This document shows positions 19,366 to 27,927 of a stretch of DNA of 61,304 nucleotides, piece after piece; position 1 is the stretch's first letter, and every line of letters starts with the position of its first letter. The DNA comes from Candidatus Thioglobus sp. (GTDB lineage: Bacteria; Pseudomonadota; Gammaproteobacteria; PS1; Pseudothioglobaceae). Made by a program: the position numbers and the translations under genes. The notes beneath the pieces are model-generated. The model made no database searches. It saw nothing but the letters and a program-made list of their open reading frames with translations, and was not told the DNA's origin. Where the stretch lies: contig JAOMEO010000006.1 in the NCBI GenBank assembly GCA_028345955.1, positions 1-61,304 of the forward strand. The letters run 5' to 3'.

Positions 19366-20496
19366 TTAGGCTAAAAACTGAATCATAATACCAGCTGCAA
19401 TTGCTGAGCCGATTACACCCGCTACATTAGGTCCCATTGCGTGCATCAATAAGAAGTTATGTGGATCAGATTCGAGGCCAACTTTGTTTGAAACGCGCGC
19501 TGCCATTGGAACCGCTGAAACACCTGCTGAGCCAATCAGAGGATTAACTTTATTTTTACTGAATATGTTCATCAATTTAGCCATCAACAAGCCACTCGTT
19601 GTGCCAATTGCAAAAGCAACCAAACCCAATACTAATATTCCTAATGTGTCGAGTTGTAAGAATTTTTCAGCCATTAACTTCGATCCCACAGCCAATCCAA
19701 GAAAAATAGTTACAATATTAATCAAAGCATTTTGAGTTGTATCACTTAAACGATTCACAACACCAGACTCTTTCATTAAATTACCAAACGCAAACATACC
19801 TAACAATGGTGCAGCTGCTGGAAGTAGCAACGCAACAAGCAGTAACAAGATAATTGGAAAAATAATTTTTTCAGTTTTGGAAACCTCTCGTAGTTGTACC
19901 ATCTTAATTTGTCGTTCTTTTTCAGTCGTCATTGCCCTCATAATAGGCGGCTGAATAAGAGGAACGAGTGCCATATATGAGTAAGACGCTACAGCTATAG
20001 CACCTAGAAGCTCTGGCGCTAGTATTGATGCAACATAAATCGAAGTTGGACCGTCAGCGCCACCAATAATGCCAATAGCAGCAGCTTGTTTTAAATTAAA
20101 GTCAAATACCCCAAGTGCTGATAAGCCAACCGCACCAAGTAAGGTTGCAAAAATGCCAAATTGAGCTGCAGCACCCAGTATTAAGGTTTTTGGATTAGCA
20201 AGAAGTGGGCCAAAATCAGTTAAAGCACCAACACCCATAAAAATAATAAGTGGGAATGCGCCAGACTCAATACCTACCATATAAAAGAGATGGAGAATAC
20301 CGCCATCTACAGCTAAATTAGCTCCTGGGATGTTACTTAGAATTGCGCCAAAACCAATAGGTAAAAGTAAAAGTGGTTCAAATTTCTTTACAATAGCTAG
20401 ATAAATCAACAGAATACCGACTAATAACATCAGCCCCTGACCCCATACCATTTGATATAGGCCAGTATTATTCCAAAGTATGTTAAATTGTTCCAT
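19366..20496 (-). CDS. oadB: Oxaloacetate decarboxylase sodium pump, beta subunit
   Basis: Integral membrane subunit of 376 residues with about nine hydrophobic segments. In this family the beta subunit decarboxylates carboxybiotin and couples the step to Na+ export. Diagnostic stretches are [22 protein letters not shown] near residue 80, [19 protein letters not shown] near 138 (the conserved Asp-containing ion site) and [39 protein letters not shown] at the C-terminus. It starts 2 bases after oadA and is the last gene of the infA-tRNA-oadGAB run. The closely related methylmalonyl-CoA or glutaconyl-CoA decarboxylase beta subunits are excluded mainly by the oadA partner. Confidence 0.92.
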   Translation of the reverse strand: MEQFNILWNNTGLYQMVWGQGLMLLVGILLIYLAIVKKFEPLLLLPIGFGAILSNIPGANLAVDGGILHLFYMVGIESGAFPLIIFMGVGALTDFGPLLANPKTLILGAAAQFGIFATLLGAVGLSALGVFDFNLKQAAAIGIIGGADGPTSIYVASILAPELLGAIAVASYSYMALVPLIQPPIMRAMTTEKERQIKMVQLREVSKTEKIIFPIILLLLVALLLPAAAPLLGMFAFGNLMKESGVVNRLSDTTQNALINIVTIFLGLAVGSKLMAEKFLQLDTLGILVLGLVAFAIGTTSGLLMAKLMNIFSKNKVNPLIGSAGVSAVPMAARVSNKVGLESDPHNFLLMHAMGPNVAGVIGSAIAAGIMIQFLA

Positions 20497-20498
20497 AG

Positions 20499-22283
20499 CT
20501 ATGCCAGCGACATCAATACTTGACCAACAGTTACCGAATCCCCTTCTTTGACATTGATATTAACCACAACCCCAGAATGACCTGCTTTAATTTCAGTTTC
20601 CATTTTCATTGCCTCAAGAATAACAAGTGTGTCGCCTTCGTTAACTTGCTGATTTAGCGAAACCAAAACTTTCCAGATATTGCCAGCAAGTGGCGCTGAG
20701 ACATCTTCAGCATTACCAACAGGTGCTGCTTGAGGCGCTGCTGCTTGAGGTGCGGCAACTGCCTGTCCAGTAACTTGGATTGATGAAATATCACCACCAG
20801 CTTTCACTTCAACGACGTAATCTTGACCGTTGTGTGTCACTGTATAAACACCATCTTCTTTTGGACCTTCGCTTGGCGCCTGTGGCACTGGCTCAAAGAA
20901 ATCAGGATTGTTGCGATTCTCTAAAAACTGAATACCCACTTGTGGGAACAGTATGTAAGTTAACAAATCGTCAATTTTTTCATTATCTAATTTGATGCCT
21001 TTTTCTGCAACAATGGCATCGAATTCCGCTTCCAAGGTATCCATTTCTAAATCGATATTGTCCGCTGGTCGACAAGTAATTGCCTCACCACCGTCAAGAA
21101 CACGTGCCTGAAGTTCGGCATTCACAGGGGCTGGTGACGCACCGTATTCGCCCTTTAGTACACCTGCAGACTCTTTTGCAATTGATTTATAGCGCTCACC
21201 GAGCAAAACATTCATCACCGCTTGTGTACCCACAATTTGCGAGGTTGGTGTCACTAGGGGGATAAAGCCAAGGTCTTCTCGTACGCGTGGAATTTCTTGT
21301 AACACTTCATCAAGTCTATCCAAAGCATTATTCTCTCTAAGTTGACTTTCCATGTTGGTCAACATGCCACCAGGCACTTGAGCCAACAAAATACGAGGAT
21401 CAATGCCTTTCAATGAGCCCTCAAATTTAGCGTACTTGGCACGCACCGTTCTGAAGTAAGCATCAATCTCTTCTAGTTTTTCCATATCAAGGCCCGTTTT
21501 GCGTGGGCCATGTTCCAAAATCGAAACCACTGCGTTAGTGGCAGAATGGCCGTATGTCATACTCATTGAAGCAATAGATGTGTCCACACGATCAATGCCT
21601 GCCTCGATTGATTTAAGTATCGTTGCTGTTGAAAGGCCTGTTGTTGCATGTGCATGCAACTGAATTGGAATGTCAATTGCAGCTTTCAATTTAGTAACAA
21701 GATCGTATGCAACATACGGCTGTAATAAGCCAGCCATATCCTTAATACAGAGTGAGTGAGCACCCATATCTTCAATTTGCTTAGCCAGATCAATCCACAG
21801 TTCTGTTGTGTGCACTGGACTAACTGTGTACGAAATCGTGCCCTGCGCGTGCTGGCCAACTTTTACTGTTTGGTCAACCGCTGTTTGTAGGTTACGCATA
21901 TCGTTCATCGCATCAAAAATACGCAAAACACCAACGCCATTTTCTGCACAACGATCAACAAATTTACGCACCACGTCGTCACCGTAATGACGATAGCCTA
22001 ATAAATTCTGGCCTCTAAGCAGCATTTGCTGAGGTGTATTAGGCATCACTTTATTAATCTCTCTAATTCTGTCCCAAGGATCTTCGCCCAAATAACGGAT
22101 GCACGAATCAAAAGTAGCACCACCCCAAGATTCCATTGACCAATAGCCTACCTTGTCTAGCTTTTCAGCAATAGGCAACATATCATCAATCCTCATGCGA
22201 GTCGCAAAAAGTGACTGGTGAGCGTCCCTTAAAACTAGCTCTGTAATTCCTACTGGACTGGTGTTTTCATTTGAATTCGACAT
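20499..22283 (-). CDS. oadA: Oxaloacetate decarboxylase, alpha subunit (biotin-containing)
   Basis: Cytoplasmic subunit that transfers the carboxyl group of oxaloacetate to biotin. Residues 10-30 hold [15 protein letters not shown], the carboxyltransferase TIM-barrel start, with the metal site continued by [12 protein letters not shown] and [12 protein letters not shown]. An Ala/Pro-rich linker near residue 515 leads to the biotinyl domain with [10 protein letters not shown], biotin on Lys about 560 of 594. The ATG at 22283 is preferred over an upstream in-frame TTG at 22298. Methylmalonyl-CoA and pyruvate carboxylase subunits are related, but the oadG and oadB neighbours settle the role. Confidence 0.95.
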   Translation of the reverse strand: MSNSNENTSPVGITELVLRDAHQSLFATRMRIDDMLPIAEKLDKVGYWSMESWGGATFDSCIRYLGEDPWDRIREINKVMPNTPQQMLLRGQNLLGYRHYGDDVVRKFVDRCAENGVGVLRIFDAMNDMRNLQTAVDQTVKVGQHAQGTISYTVSPVHTTELWIDLAKQIEDMGAHSLCIKDMAGLLQPYVAYDLVTKLKAAIDIPIQLHAHATTGLSTATILKSIEAGIDRVDTSIASMSMTYGHSATNAVVSILEHGPRKTGLDMEKLEEIDAYFRTVRAKYAKFEGSLKGIDPRILLAQVPGGMLTNMESQLRENNALDRLDEVLQEIPRVREDLGFIPLVTPTSQIVGTQAVMNVLLGERYKSIAKESAGVLKGEYGASPAPVNAELQARVLDGGEAITCRPADNIDLEMDTLEAEFDAIVAEKGIKLDNEKIDDLLTYILFPQVGIQFLENRNNPDFFEPVPQAPSEGPKEDGVYTVTHNGQDYVVEVKAGGDISSIQVTGQAVAAPQAAAPQAAPVGNAEDVSAPLAGNIWKVLVSLNQQVNEGDTLVILEAMKMETEIKAGHSGVVVNINVKEGDSVTVGQVLMSLA

Positions 22284-22379
22284 AGTTTTTCTTCTCAAAT
22301 CTAATTATTATCTTCGAAATTAAATCAAATATCAGCAATAAAATTCATAACGGCTTGAAATAATATCATCGATGGCTTT

Positions 22380-22613
22380 TTAGGTTTTTGTATGCATCTT
22401 GATTGCTTTTTTAATAATTGCTTCTGTCTTTTCATCAATATCACTTGAAAATTCAATATTTGAAGTTGTTGCAAGATTTAAATTAGGCTGAAATCTTTTA
22501 ACCAATAACGACATCACAGTAGTTACTAGAACCATTAATGTGAGAAATACAAAAACAAATCCCATCCCAAAAAGGGTTAAATTTATTGCTTCAGCTAAAA
22601 GATTGTTATCCAT
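22380..22613 (-). CDS. oadG: Oxaloacetate decarboxylase, gamma subunit
   Basis: A 77-residue protein with one membrane helix (about residues 10-36, LFGMGFVFVFLTLMVLVTTVMSLL) and a polar C-terminal tail. Gamma subunits hold the alpha and beta subunits together at the membrane. The C-terminal tail lacks the His-rich or Pro-rich zinc-binding region seen in some members and ends IIKKAIKMHTKT. Position directly before oadA identifies it. It starts only 22 bases after the 3' end of tRNA-Leu. Confidence 0.88.
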   Translation of the reverse strand: MDNNLLAEAINLTLFGMGFVFVFLTLMVLVTTVMSLLVKRFQPNLNLATTSNIEFSSDIDEKTEAIIKKAIKMHTKT

Positions 22614-22635
22614 TGTTAATTTTCCTATTAAATTT

Positions 22636-22722
22636 TGGTACCAGTGGACGGGCTCGAACCGTCACTCCCGCAAAGGAACCGGATTTTGAATCCGGCGTGT
22701 CTACCAATTCCACCACACTGGC
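22636..22722 (-). tRNA. tRNA-Leu (anticodon CAA)
   Basis: On the minus strand GCCAGTG pairs with CACTGGT (a G-U pair closes the acceptor). The anticodon stem CCGGA/TCCGG encloses TTCAAAA with anticodon CAA, GGTTCGAGC is the T-arm, a type II variable arm is present, and CCA is encoded after discriminator A. It decodes UUG. It lies 10 bases after infA and 22 bases before oadG, so it is probably processed from a shared transcript. Confidence 0.97.
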
Positions 22723-22732
22723 ATATCTAAGT

Positions 22733-22951
22733 TTATTTATGTCTAAATGTAATTCTACCTTTAGTTAGATCATAAGGTGTCATTTCAACGGTTACCTTAT
22801 CGCCAGGTAATATGCGAATATAGTGCTTACGAATCTTGCCAGATATATGCGCTAGAACGCTGTGACCATTTTCCAATTCAACTGTAAAAGTTGTATTGGG
22901 TAATTTTTCTTTTACTACGCCCTCTAACTCTATGTAATCACTCTTCGACAT
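22733..22951 (-). CDS. infA: Translation initiation factor IF-1
   Basis: IF-1 binds the ribosomal A site region during initiation. The 72-residue protein is a single S1/OB-fold domain: [66 protein letters not shown] is the whole family pattern, with the [13 protein letters not shown] core. Length equals the normal bacterial IF-1. It is the first gene of a run with tRNA-Leu and oadGAB, which is an unusual neighbourhood. metF lies divergently upstream. Confidence 0.98.
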   Translation of the reverse strand: MSKSDYIELEGVVKEKLPNTTFTVELENGHSVLAHISGKIRKHYIRILPGDKVTVEMTPYDLTKGRITFRHK

Positions 22952-23039
22952 ATTATTTTTATAATTAAGTATTAATAAAAAACCAGTGGAGATTATACAT
23001 TAACAATTTATATAGTTCATGACATAGAAAGAAGGTAGG

Positions 23040-23045
23040 TATAAT
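23040..23045 (+). promoter_or_regulatory. -10 box before metF
   Basis: TATAAT stands 12 bases before the metF ATG, which would give a very short 5' leader of about 6-8 bases. No good -35 was found, so this is a weak call. Confidence 0.35.
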
Positions 23046-23057
23046 CATTTTTCGATA

Positions 23058-23897
23058 ATGAATATTAGTTTTGAATTTTTCCCGGCACGTACTGAGCACG
23101 GGGAAAAAGCCCTCAATGAAGTACAAAAAAAACTCAGCGCCATCAAGCCTGAGTTTTTTTCTGTCACTTTTGGAGCTCTGGGCTCATCCCAAAATGCCAC
23201 TTTTGAAACAGTTACCAAACTCCTCAAAAATACAAATGTTCCAGTCTCTCCTCATCTAACTTGTGTTGGTATAAAGAAAAGTCAAGCAACAGAATTGCTT
23301 GATAAATATATTGAACTTGGTGTGAATCGAGTTATGGTTCTTAAAGGTGATCTCCCAAAAGTTCGTTTTCCATATAAAAATGATAGAAACAAAGGTGACT
23401 TTCGTTTTGCAAATGAGATGGTTGAGTTTATCAAAGAGCAATATAAAGGTTACTTTCACATCCAAGTAGGCGCTTTTCCTGAAAAGCATCCTCAATCAAA
23501 ATCTTTTACTAATGATATTAAGTTTTTTGTTAACAAAATGAATTCTGGTGCAAATAGTGCCGTCACACAATATTTTTATAATGTAGACGCTTATTTTAGC
23601 TTTGTAGAAGAGGTACAAAAATTAGGTGTTGATGTGCCCATTGTGCCGGGCATTATGCCAATTACAAACTATGAAAAGTTGATAAGCTTCTCAAAAATAG
23701 CTGGTGCTGAAATTCCCTCTTGGATTATGAATAGATTGAAACTTTATAAAGATGATGAGGAAAGTCTTAAAGTATTTGGACAAGAAGTTGTGAGTGAAAT
23801 GTGCTTAACACTAAAAGCTGGTGGCGTAAAGGATTTTCATTTCTATAGCATGAATCGAACCGAGCCAGTTTTATCTATAGCACAAAATATTATATAG
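23058..23897 (+). CDS. metF: 5,10-methylenetetrahydrofolate reductase
   Basis: MetF reduces methylene-tetrahydrofolate to methyl-tetrahydrofolate with FAD for methionine synthesis. The 279-residue TIM-barrel shows SFEFFPARTEHGEKAL at the start (catalytic Glu), SVTFGALGSS near residue 34, HLTCVGIKKS near 73, VMVLKGDLP near 95, VGAFPEKHP near 142 and a late PGIMPITNY near 193. The family NAD(P)H/FAD residues are in place. There is no clear terminator directly after the stop; see the hairpin at 24463-24495. Confidence 0.95.
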   Translation: MNISFEFFPARTEHGEKALNEVQKKLSAIKPEFFSVTFGALGSSQNATFETVTKLLKNTNVPVSPHLTCVGIKKSQATELLDKYIELGVNRVMVLKGDLPKVRFPYKNDRNKGDFRFANEMVEFIKEQYKGYFHIQVGAFPEKHPQSKSFTNDIKFFVNKMNSGANSAVTQYFYNVDAYFSFVEEVQKLGVDVPIVPGIMPITNYEKLISFSKIAGAEIPSWIMNRLKLYKDDEESLKVFGQEVVSEMCLTLKAGGVKDFHFYSMNRTEPVLSIAQNII

Positions 23898-23983
23898 AAA
23901 TAGGCACACTACAAACCCTTATAAAAACATAAAAAACGCCTGCACTAGTTCGGCTAAATGTTGTTGTTTAAGAGGTTGAAAAC

Positions 23984-24433
23984 TTAGTGTAGAAAACGCT
24001 TAGAATGGACCCAACCTTGCAGTTTTTGAAAGTCTGTCTTCTTCTCTGGTTGGACAATTTTCTCTAGCTCAACTAATCGCTCGTTAAGCTCATTGAAGGC
24101 GTTAGAGTAGTGCTTACTCTTTAATGATTCTTGATACAATTTGGATTTCAAAGTTGCTATCACCGAAACCAGGTCTTGGTCATTACTTGCATCACTCACT
24201 TGACTGTTCTGACTGAGCTTGACTTGAGTATCTTGAAAGCGTTTAAGTTGTTCATTCGCTTTGAAGTCATTAATGAATTGGAAATTATCCTTGGCCAAAT
24301 TGTCGGGATTAAAAGGCACAACTCGGGCAGAAATATTTAGGTCTTGGAGAGATCCACGAGTAGTTGGTTGTTGGACAGTAAAACCACTTACGCCCAATAA
24401 GCGTGCAACCCATGAGATACCAAATTTAATCAC
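23984..24433 (-). CDS. Hypothetical 149-residue protein with C-terminal coiled-coil tendency
   Basis: Not recognised. I chose the GTG at 24433 because a GGAG ribosome binding site lies five bases before it; the earlier GTG at 24439 shares its G with that site and cannot be used efficiently. The protein starts with an amphipathic segment (MIKFGISWVARLLGVSGF), has a polar middle (about residues 20-85), and a helical, heptad-like region around 88-130 (LKSKLYQESLK, FNELNERLVELEKIV). No signal peptide, Cys or catalytic motif is evident. It lies downstream of hemD on the same strand, 60 bases away, behind a stable hairpin. It could be a lineage-specific structural or scaffold protein. Confidence 0.6.
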   Translation of the reverse strand: MIKFGISWVARLLGVSGFTVQQPTTRGSLQDLNISARVVPFNPDNLAKDNFQFINDFKANEQLKRFQDTQVKLSQNSQVSDASNDQDLVSVIATLKSKLYQESLKSKHYSNAFNELNERLVELEKIVQPEKKTDFQKLQGWVHSKRFLH

Positions 24434-24462
24434 GTGCACTCCATTTCATGTTTCAGATATGT

Positions 24463-24495
24463 TACCCAAACCTCTCCACCTTGGGTAGTTTTTTT
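24463..24495 (+). terminator. Hairpin with T tract on plus strand, between hemD and the 149-residue protein gene
   Basis: TACCCAA (24463-24469) pairs with TTGGGTA (24481-24487) across an 11-base loop, then G and seven T. This is terminator-like on the plus strand, although both flanking genes are on the minus strand. The T tract overlaps the hemD stop. On the minus strand the same hairpin would stand in the leader of the 149-residue gene. Confidence 0.6.
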
Positions 24496-25222
24496 ATTTT
24501 TGTTGCTTAAGCAGTTCAATTATAGTCCCTTTATCAGAAGGAGTGGGGGTAACGTGTATATTTTCAAAACCTATTGATTTTGCTTGAACTTTAATTCTTT
24601 CACTGAAAACTACAAGAGTCCTCGATTTAAGCTGATCTTCATGATATGGTCTTATCTCTTTAACCAGCTTAATAACATTAAAAAGACTTTCTACGCTATT
24701 AGCAATGATAATTCCATCTGGCGTTTGCATAAAACGCTCTATCGATTCGACATGAAGTCGAGATACCTCGCAAGGAGTGCGCCTATAAACCTCAAGGTAG
24801 TCTACTTGATTCATTACTTTGAGTGAATTTTTCAAAGTTTGTGAACCGCCCTTCCCTCTCACTATGAGTATTTTTTTATCAGTTAGCTCTCCACATTCCT
24901 GCATCTCCAAAAGTTCTTGACTAGAAGCGTTTTCCAATGGATAGGCGTCAACCTTTACACCTTTATCAGTCAACTTTTTTGCAGTAGTTGGGCCTACAGC
25001 AAATATTTTCAAAGGTTCGACTAACAACTTACTAAAATACTCTTCCGAATAAATAACCGCATTAACACTAATAAAAATAATGACATCGTAAGTCTGACTA
25101 GGTACCGCAGTATCAATTTTATTAATCTCGAATGCAGGAAAGAGCACATAATCCAAATCTGAATCTTCCAATAAGGATTGGAGGTTTCCAACTTGTGATA
25201 ACGGTCTAGTTACTAGTACCAT
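24494..25222 (-). CDS. hemD: Uroporphyrinogen-III synthase
   Basis: HemD cyclises hydroxymethylbilane with ring D inversion, giving uroporphyrinogen III for heme, siroheme and cobalamin. The 242-residue protein has the weakly conserved family pattern: MVLVTRPLSQVGNLQSLLE, FISVNAVIYSEEYF near residue 50, FAVGPTTAKKLTDKGVKVD near 74, ILIVRGKGGSQTL near 113, LEVYRRTPCEV near 139 and GIIIANSVESL near 167. Siroheme would be used by reverse sulfite reductase in such lineages. hemC is not adjacent. A hemX/hemY pair does not follow, which differs from the E. coli order. Confidence 0.88.
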   Translation of the reverse strand: MVLVTRPLSQVGNLQSLLEDSDLDYVLFPAFEINKIDTAVPSQTYDVIIFISVNAVIYSEEYFSKLLVEPLKIFAVGPTTAKKLTDKGVKVDAYPLENASSQELLEMQECGELTDKKILIVRGKGGSQTLKNSLKVMNQVDYLEVYRRTPCEVSRLHVESIERFMQTPDGIIIANSVESLFNVIKLVKEIRPYHEDQLKSRTLVVFSERIKVQAKSIGFENIHVTPTPSDKGTIIELLKQQK

Positions 25223-25349
25223 TAAGCCCTCATTAATACCAGTGCCTTATGAAGGCATATTAAAACTACTGAATAAAAAATGACTTTAAAAGCTAATCTC
25301 AGTTGGACAATTAAAAACTCTGTTTTATTCATTCTAACTTGTATGCCTT

Positions 25350-25355
25350 TATAAT
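25350..25355 (+). promoter_or_regulatory. -10 box before caxA-like gene
   Basis: TATAAT lies 40 bases before the antiporter ATG. TTCATT, 16 bases upstream, is a modest -35 match. The gap is shared with divergent hemD. Confidence 0.4.
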
Positions 25356-25394
25356 AAGCCCCAATAAAATAGTATATATAAACATCAAATTATA

Positions 25395-26348
25395 ATGTTA
25401 ACGTCGATTATATCTCTTGTATCTGGCTTTTTATTGCTAATTTGGAGTGCCGATGCATTTACAAATAATGGCGCCAAAATTGCCAAAATCTTTAATATTT
25501 CTCCACTCATAATTGGCGTAATCATTTTAGGTTTCGGAACCTCAGCTCCAGAAATGGTTGTTTCAGGATTAGCAGCTTTTGAAGGCTATCCAAAAATGGG
25601 TATAGGCAACGCTCTTGGATCTAATATTATTAACATAGCTTTGGTTCTTGGCATCACCGCAATCATACTTCCAATAAAGATTAATCTAGGAGTTGTTAAA
25701 AAGAGAGAGTGGGGATATCTAATAACTGTTACTTTAATTAGTGGTTTATTATTATTGGATAGAGAATTGGACAATATAGATAGCTTTGTTTTATTAACCT
25801 TGCTCGCATTTTTTCTATTCTATACCTTGAAAAAAACTAAAAAAGATCATCATGAATTTGATAACCTAATTACTGAAATCGACACACAACAAAAAGGTAC
25901 AACTTGGTTCAAGCTAATTGTTTCTTTATTATTTCTACTCGGAAGTGCTCAGCTCATAGTTTTCGGAGGTTCAACTCTTGCGACTAAATTTGGCATATCC
26001 GACTTAGTTGTTGGACTTACTATCGTGGCTTTAGGTACGAGTTTGCCCGAACTCGCAGTTTCAATCAGTAGCGCCCTAAAAAATCAAACCGAAATGGTTG
26101 TTGGTAACATTATAGGGTCAAACTTATTTAATACAATTTGTGTACTTGCAATTCCGAGTTTAATCATTTCACCTATTCAAGTGCCTAAAGATTTAATAAT
26201 TAGAGACTATCTTGTTATGTTAATTCTTACAATTTTGCTTGTTGTTTTTACCCTCACTGATCAATCTAAAAAAGAACGTGTTGTTGGTCGTTTTAAAGGT
26301 GGTGTGTTTATATCTATATTTTGCGTTTATTACTACTTTTTATTTTGA
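25395..26348 (+). CDS. Calcium/sodium antiporter, CaxA/YrbG family
   Basis: Inner-membrane cation exchanger of 317 residues with about ten hydrophobic segments and two inverted alpha repeats. The first repeat is GFGTSAPEMVVSG (near residue 47) followed by GNALGSNIINIALVLG. The second is ALGTSLPELAVSIS (near 213) followed by GNIIGSNLFNTICVL. The Glu in each repeat is the ion-binding residue. A cytoplasmic hydrophilic stretch (about 142-168) separates the halves. Family members exchange Na+ for Ca2+; the direction here is not shown. tsaE starts inside its last codons. Confidence 0.9.
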   Translation: MLTSIISLVSGFLLLIWSADAFTNNGAKIAKIFNISPLIIGVIILGFGTSAPEMVVSGLAAFEGYPKMGIGNALGSNIINIALVLGITAIILPIKINLGVVKKREWGYLITVTLISGLLLLDRELDNIDSFVLLTLLAFFLFYTLKKTKKDHHEFDNLITEIDTQQKGTTWFKLIVSLLFLLGSAQLIVFGGSTLATKFGISDLVVGLTIVALGTSLPELAVSISSALKNQTEMVVGNIIGSNLFNTICVLAIPSLIISPIQVPKDLIIRDYLVMLILTILLVVFTLTDQSKKERVVGRFKGGVFISIFCVYYYFLF

Positions 26349-26803
26349 AGTTAGTTGTTAAGAATCTTGATGAAACGGTTGCTCTTGCTGAGAGGCTTGC
26401 TCATTGCTGCTCATCACTTCAAAGCACTTTCGTTATCTATTTAATTGGTGAATTGGGTGTAGGCAAAACAGCTCTGGCTCAAGGTTTCATCCAATATTTT
26501 GGTTTTGAACGAGTTAAAAGTCCGACCTACTCATTGGTAGAGAGCTATCAAAATGAAGTGATCAACATTCACCATATGGATTTTTACCGGTTGAATGACC
26601 CTGAAGAACTAGAATATATCGGTATTCGTGATTACCTTTTGCCAGGACACTTGCATCTCATAGAGTGGCCAGAATTAGGCAAAGGGGTTATCGCAAAAGC
26701 TGACATCTCCATTACTCTTAGTGGTGGCGGGAATAAGAGGAAATTCAATATAAAATCCCACACTGAAGCAGGAAAAGAAGTTACTAAGTGCGCAACTACT
26801 TAA
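26345..26803 (+). CDS. tsaE: tRNA threonylcarbamoyladenosine biosynthesis ATPase TsaE
   Basis: TsaE is the ATPase that resets the TsaBD complex for t6A modification of ANN-decoding tRNAs. I chose TTG at 26345, which overlaps the antiporter stop (TTGA) and gives the normal length (152 residues); an earlier in-frame TTG at 26321 would lie inside the antiporter gene. Walker A is GELGVGKTALAQGF near residue 37, followed by VKSPTYSLVESY near 57, HHMDFYRLNDPEELEYIGIRDYL near 75 and HLIEWPELG near 103. It overlaps amiC by 16 bases, as in E. coli where yjeE-amiB are paired. Confidence 0.93.
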   Translation: MKLVVKNLDETVALAERLAHCCSSLQSTFVIYLIGELGVGKTALAQGFIQYFGFERVKSPTYSLVESYQNEVINIHHMDFYRLNDPEELEYIGIRDYLLPGHLHLIEWPELGKGVIAKADISITLSGGGNKRKFNIKSHTEAGKEVTKCATT

Positions 26804-27918
26804 TACTGTTTATCGTACTGTGGATCTCTTCAGTGGGTGCTGAAGACAAAACAACGTTGTACGATTTTCGTTATTGGACGGCGCCAGATCATACTCGTAT
26901 CGTGATTGATACTGAAGAAGACACTCTCTTCAGCATATCAGAAGATAACAACTACATCATTTTAAGTGTTGATGACGCTGAAGTATTATCAGAAACCTTT
27001 TCCCATATATTTTTTGAAGATAAACGCATAAAGAAAACCCGCATTAAACGTTACCGAGAAACAATTAAGCTCATCTTTCACACCAACAAAGATTACATTG
27101 TCAAACATTTCACATTGCCTCCAAATGCAAAATACAGATATCACCGCCTGGTAATTGATGTTATTGACTTGGAATCAGGCGTTGAAGAAACTGTCGACCC
27201 AATTAAACAAGGATTTCCTATTAAAAAGAAAGTTATATTGGTTGATGCCGGTCATGGTGGTGAAGATTATGGAGCGATTGGAAAGAATAATTCTCGAGAA
27301 AAAGATGTTAATTTAGCAATCGCAAAGAAACTAGTTTCCACTATTAATCAAAACCCAGATTTAACAGCTATACTAACTCGTAGCGGTGATTACTATATTC
27401 CTCTTACGAAACGAATCACTATAGCTCAAAGGGAAAAAGCCACGATGTTCATTTCTATCCATGCTGATTCAGTAGAGAGTACAAGTGCCAAAGGGGCTTC
27501 AATCTATACCTTGAGTGAAAAAGGCAATAGCAGCATGTTAGCCAAGCAATTAGAGCAATCTCAAAACTCAGTCGATCAATTCGGAGGCGTAGAGACAGTA
27601 ATTGATAGTGACCAGTTCTTAAAGAGTATACTCACAGATTTTTCCAGGAAAGATCGAGACATTCAATCGCAACTGCTTGCCAACGAAATATTGAACCAAC
27701 TTAAAAAAATCGGCCCTGTCCACAAAAAAGAAACTCAAACAGCTAACTTTGTTGTCTTAAAAACCCCTGCAATCCCTTCAGTTTTGGTTGAGACGGCTTT
27801 CATCTCAAACCCCACTCAAGAAAAACGTTTAACTAATAGCAAACAGCAGCAAAAAATAGCCAACTCAATCTATCAAGGTATCATTGATTATTTCCACAAA
27901 ATTGAAGATTCCCTATAA
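26788..27918 (+). CDS. amiC: N-acetylmuramoyl-L-alanine amidase, AmiB/AmiC family
   Basis: Periplasmic zinc amidase of 376 residues that cleaves septal peptidoglycan. It begins with GTG and a signal peptide (NYLILFIVLWISSVGA, cleavage near residue 19). An AMIN domain occupies roughly residues 25-120 (DFRYWTAPDHTRIVIDTEED). The Amidase_3 domain starts at VILVDAGHGGEDYGAIG near 150 (His, Glu), has FISIHADSVES near 225 (His) and ends with PSVLVETAFISNP near 332 (catalytic Glu). Placement after tsaE is as in many gammaproteobacteria. The extreme C-terminus (EDSL) is encoded in an inverted repeat shared with dsrK. Confidence 0.93.
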   Translation: MRNYLILFIVLWISSVGAEDKTTLYDFRYWTAPDHTRIVIDTEEDTLFSISEDNNYIILSVDDAEVLSETFSHIFFEDKRIKKTRIKRYRETIKLIFHTNKDYIVKHFTLPPNAKYRYHRLVIDVIDLESGVEETVDPIKQGFPIKKKVILVDAGHGGEDYGAIGKNNSREKDVNLAIAKKLVSTINQNPDLTAILTRSGDYYIPLTKRITIAQREKATMFISIHADSVESTSAKGASIYTLSEKGNSSMLAKQLEQSQNSVDQFGGVETVIDSDQFLKSILTDFSRKDRDIQSQLLANEILNQLKKIGPVHKKETQTANFVVLKTPAIPSVLVETAFISNPTQEKRLTNSKQQQKIANSIYQGIIDYFHKIEDSL

Positions 27919-27927
27919 GGAATCTTC
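27904..27927. repeat. Perfect 9-bp inverted repeat spanning the amiC/dsrK stop codons
   Basis: GAAGATTCC (27904-27912) and GGAATCTTC (27919-27927) form a perfect 9-bp stem with loop CTATAA (27913-27918). The loop is exactly the overlap of the two genes and contains both stops: TAA of amiC and, on the other strand, TAG of dsrK. Both reading frames therefore encode Glu-Asp-Ser-Leu-stop across it. No T tract follows on either strand, so it is not a classic intrinsic terminator. Confidence 0.85.
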
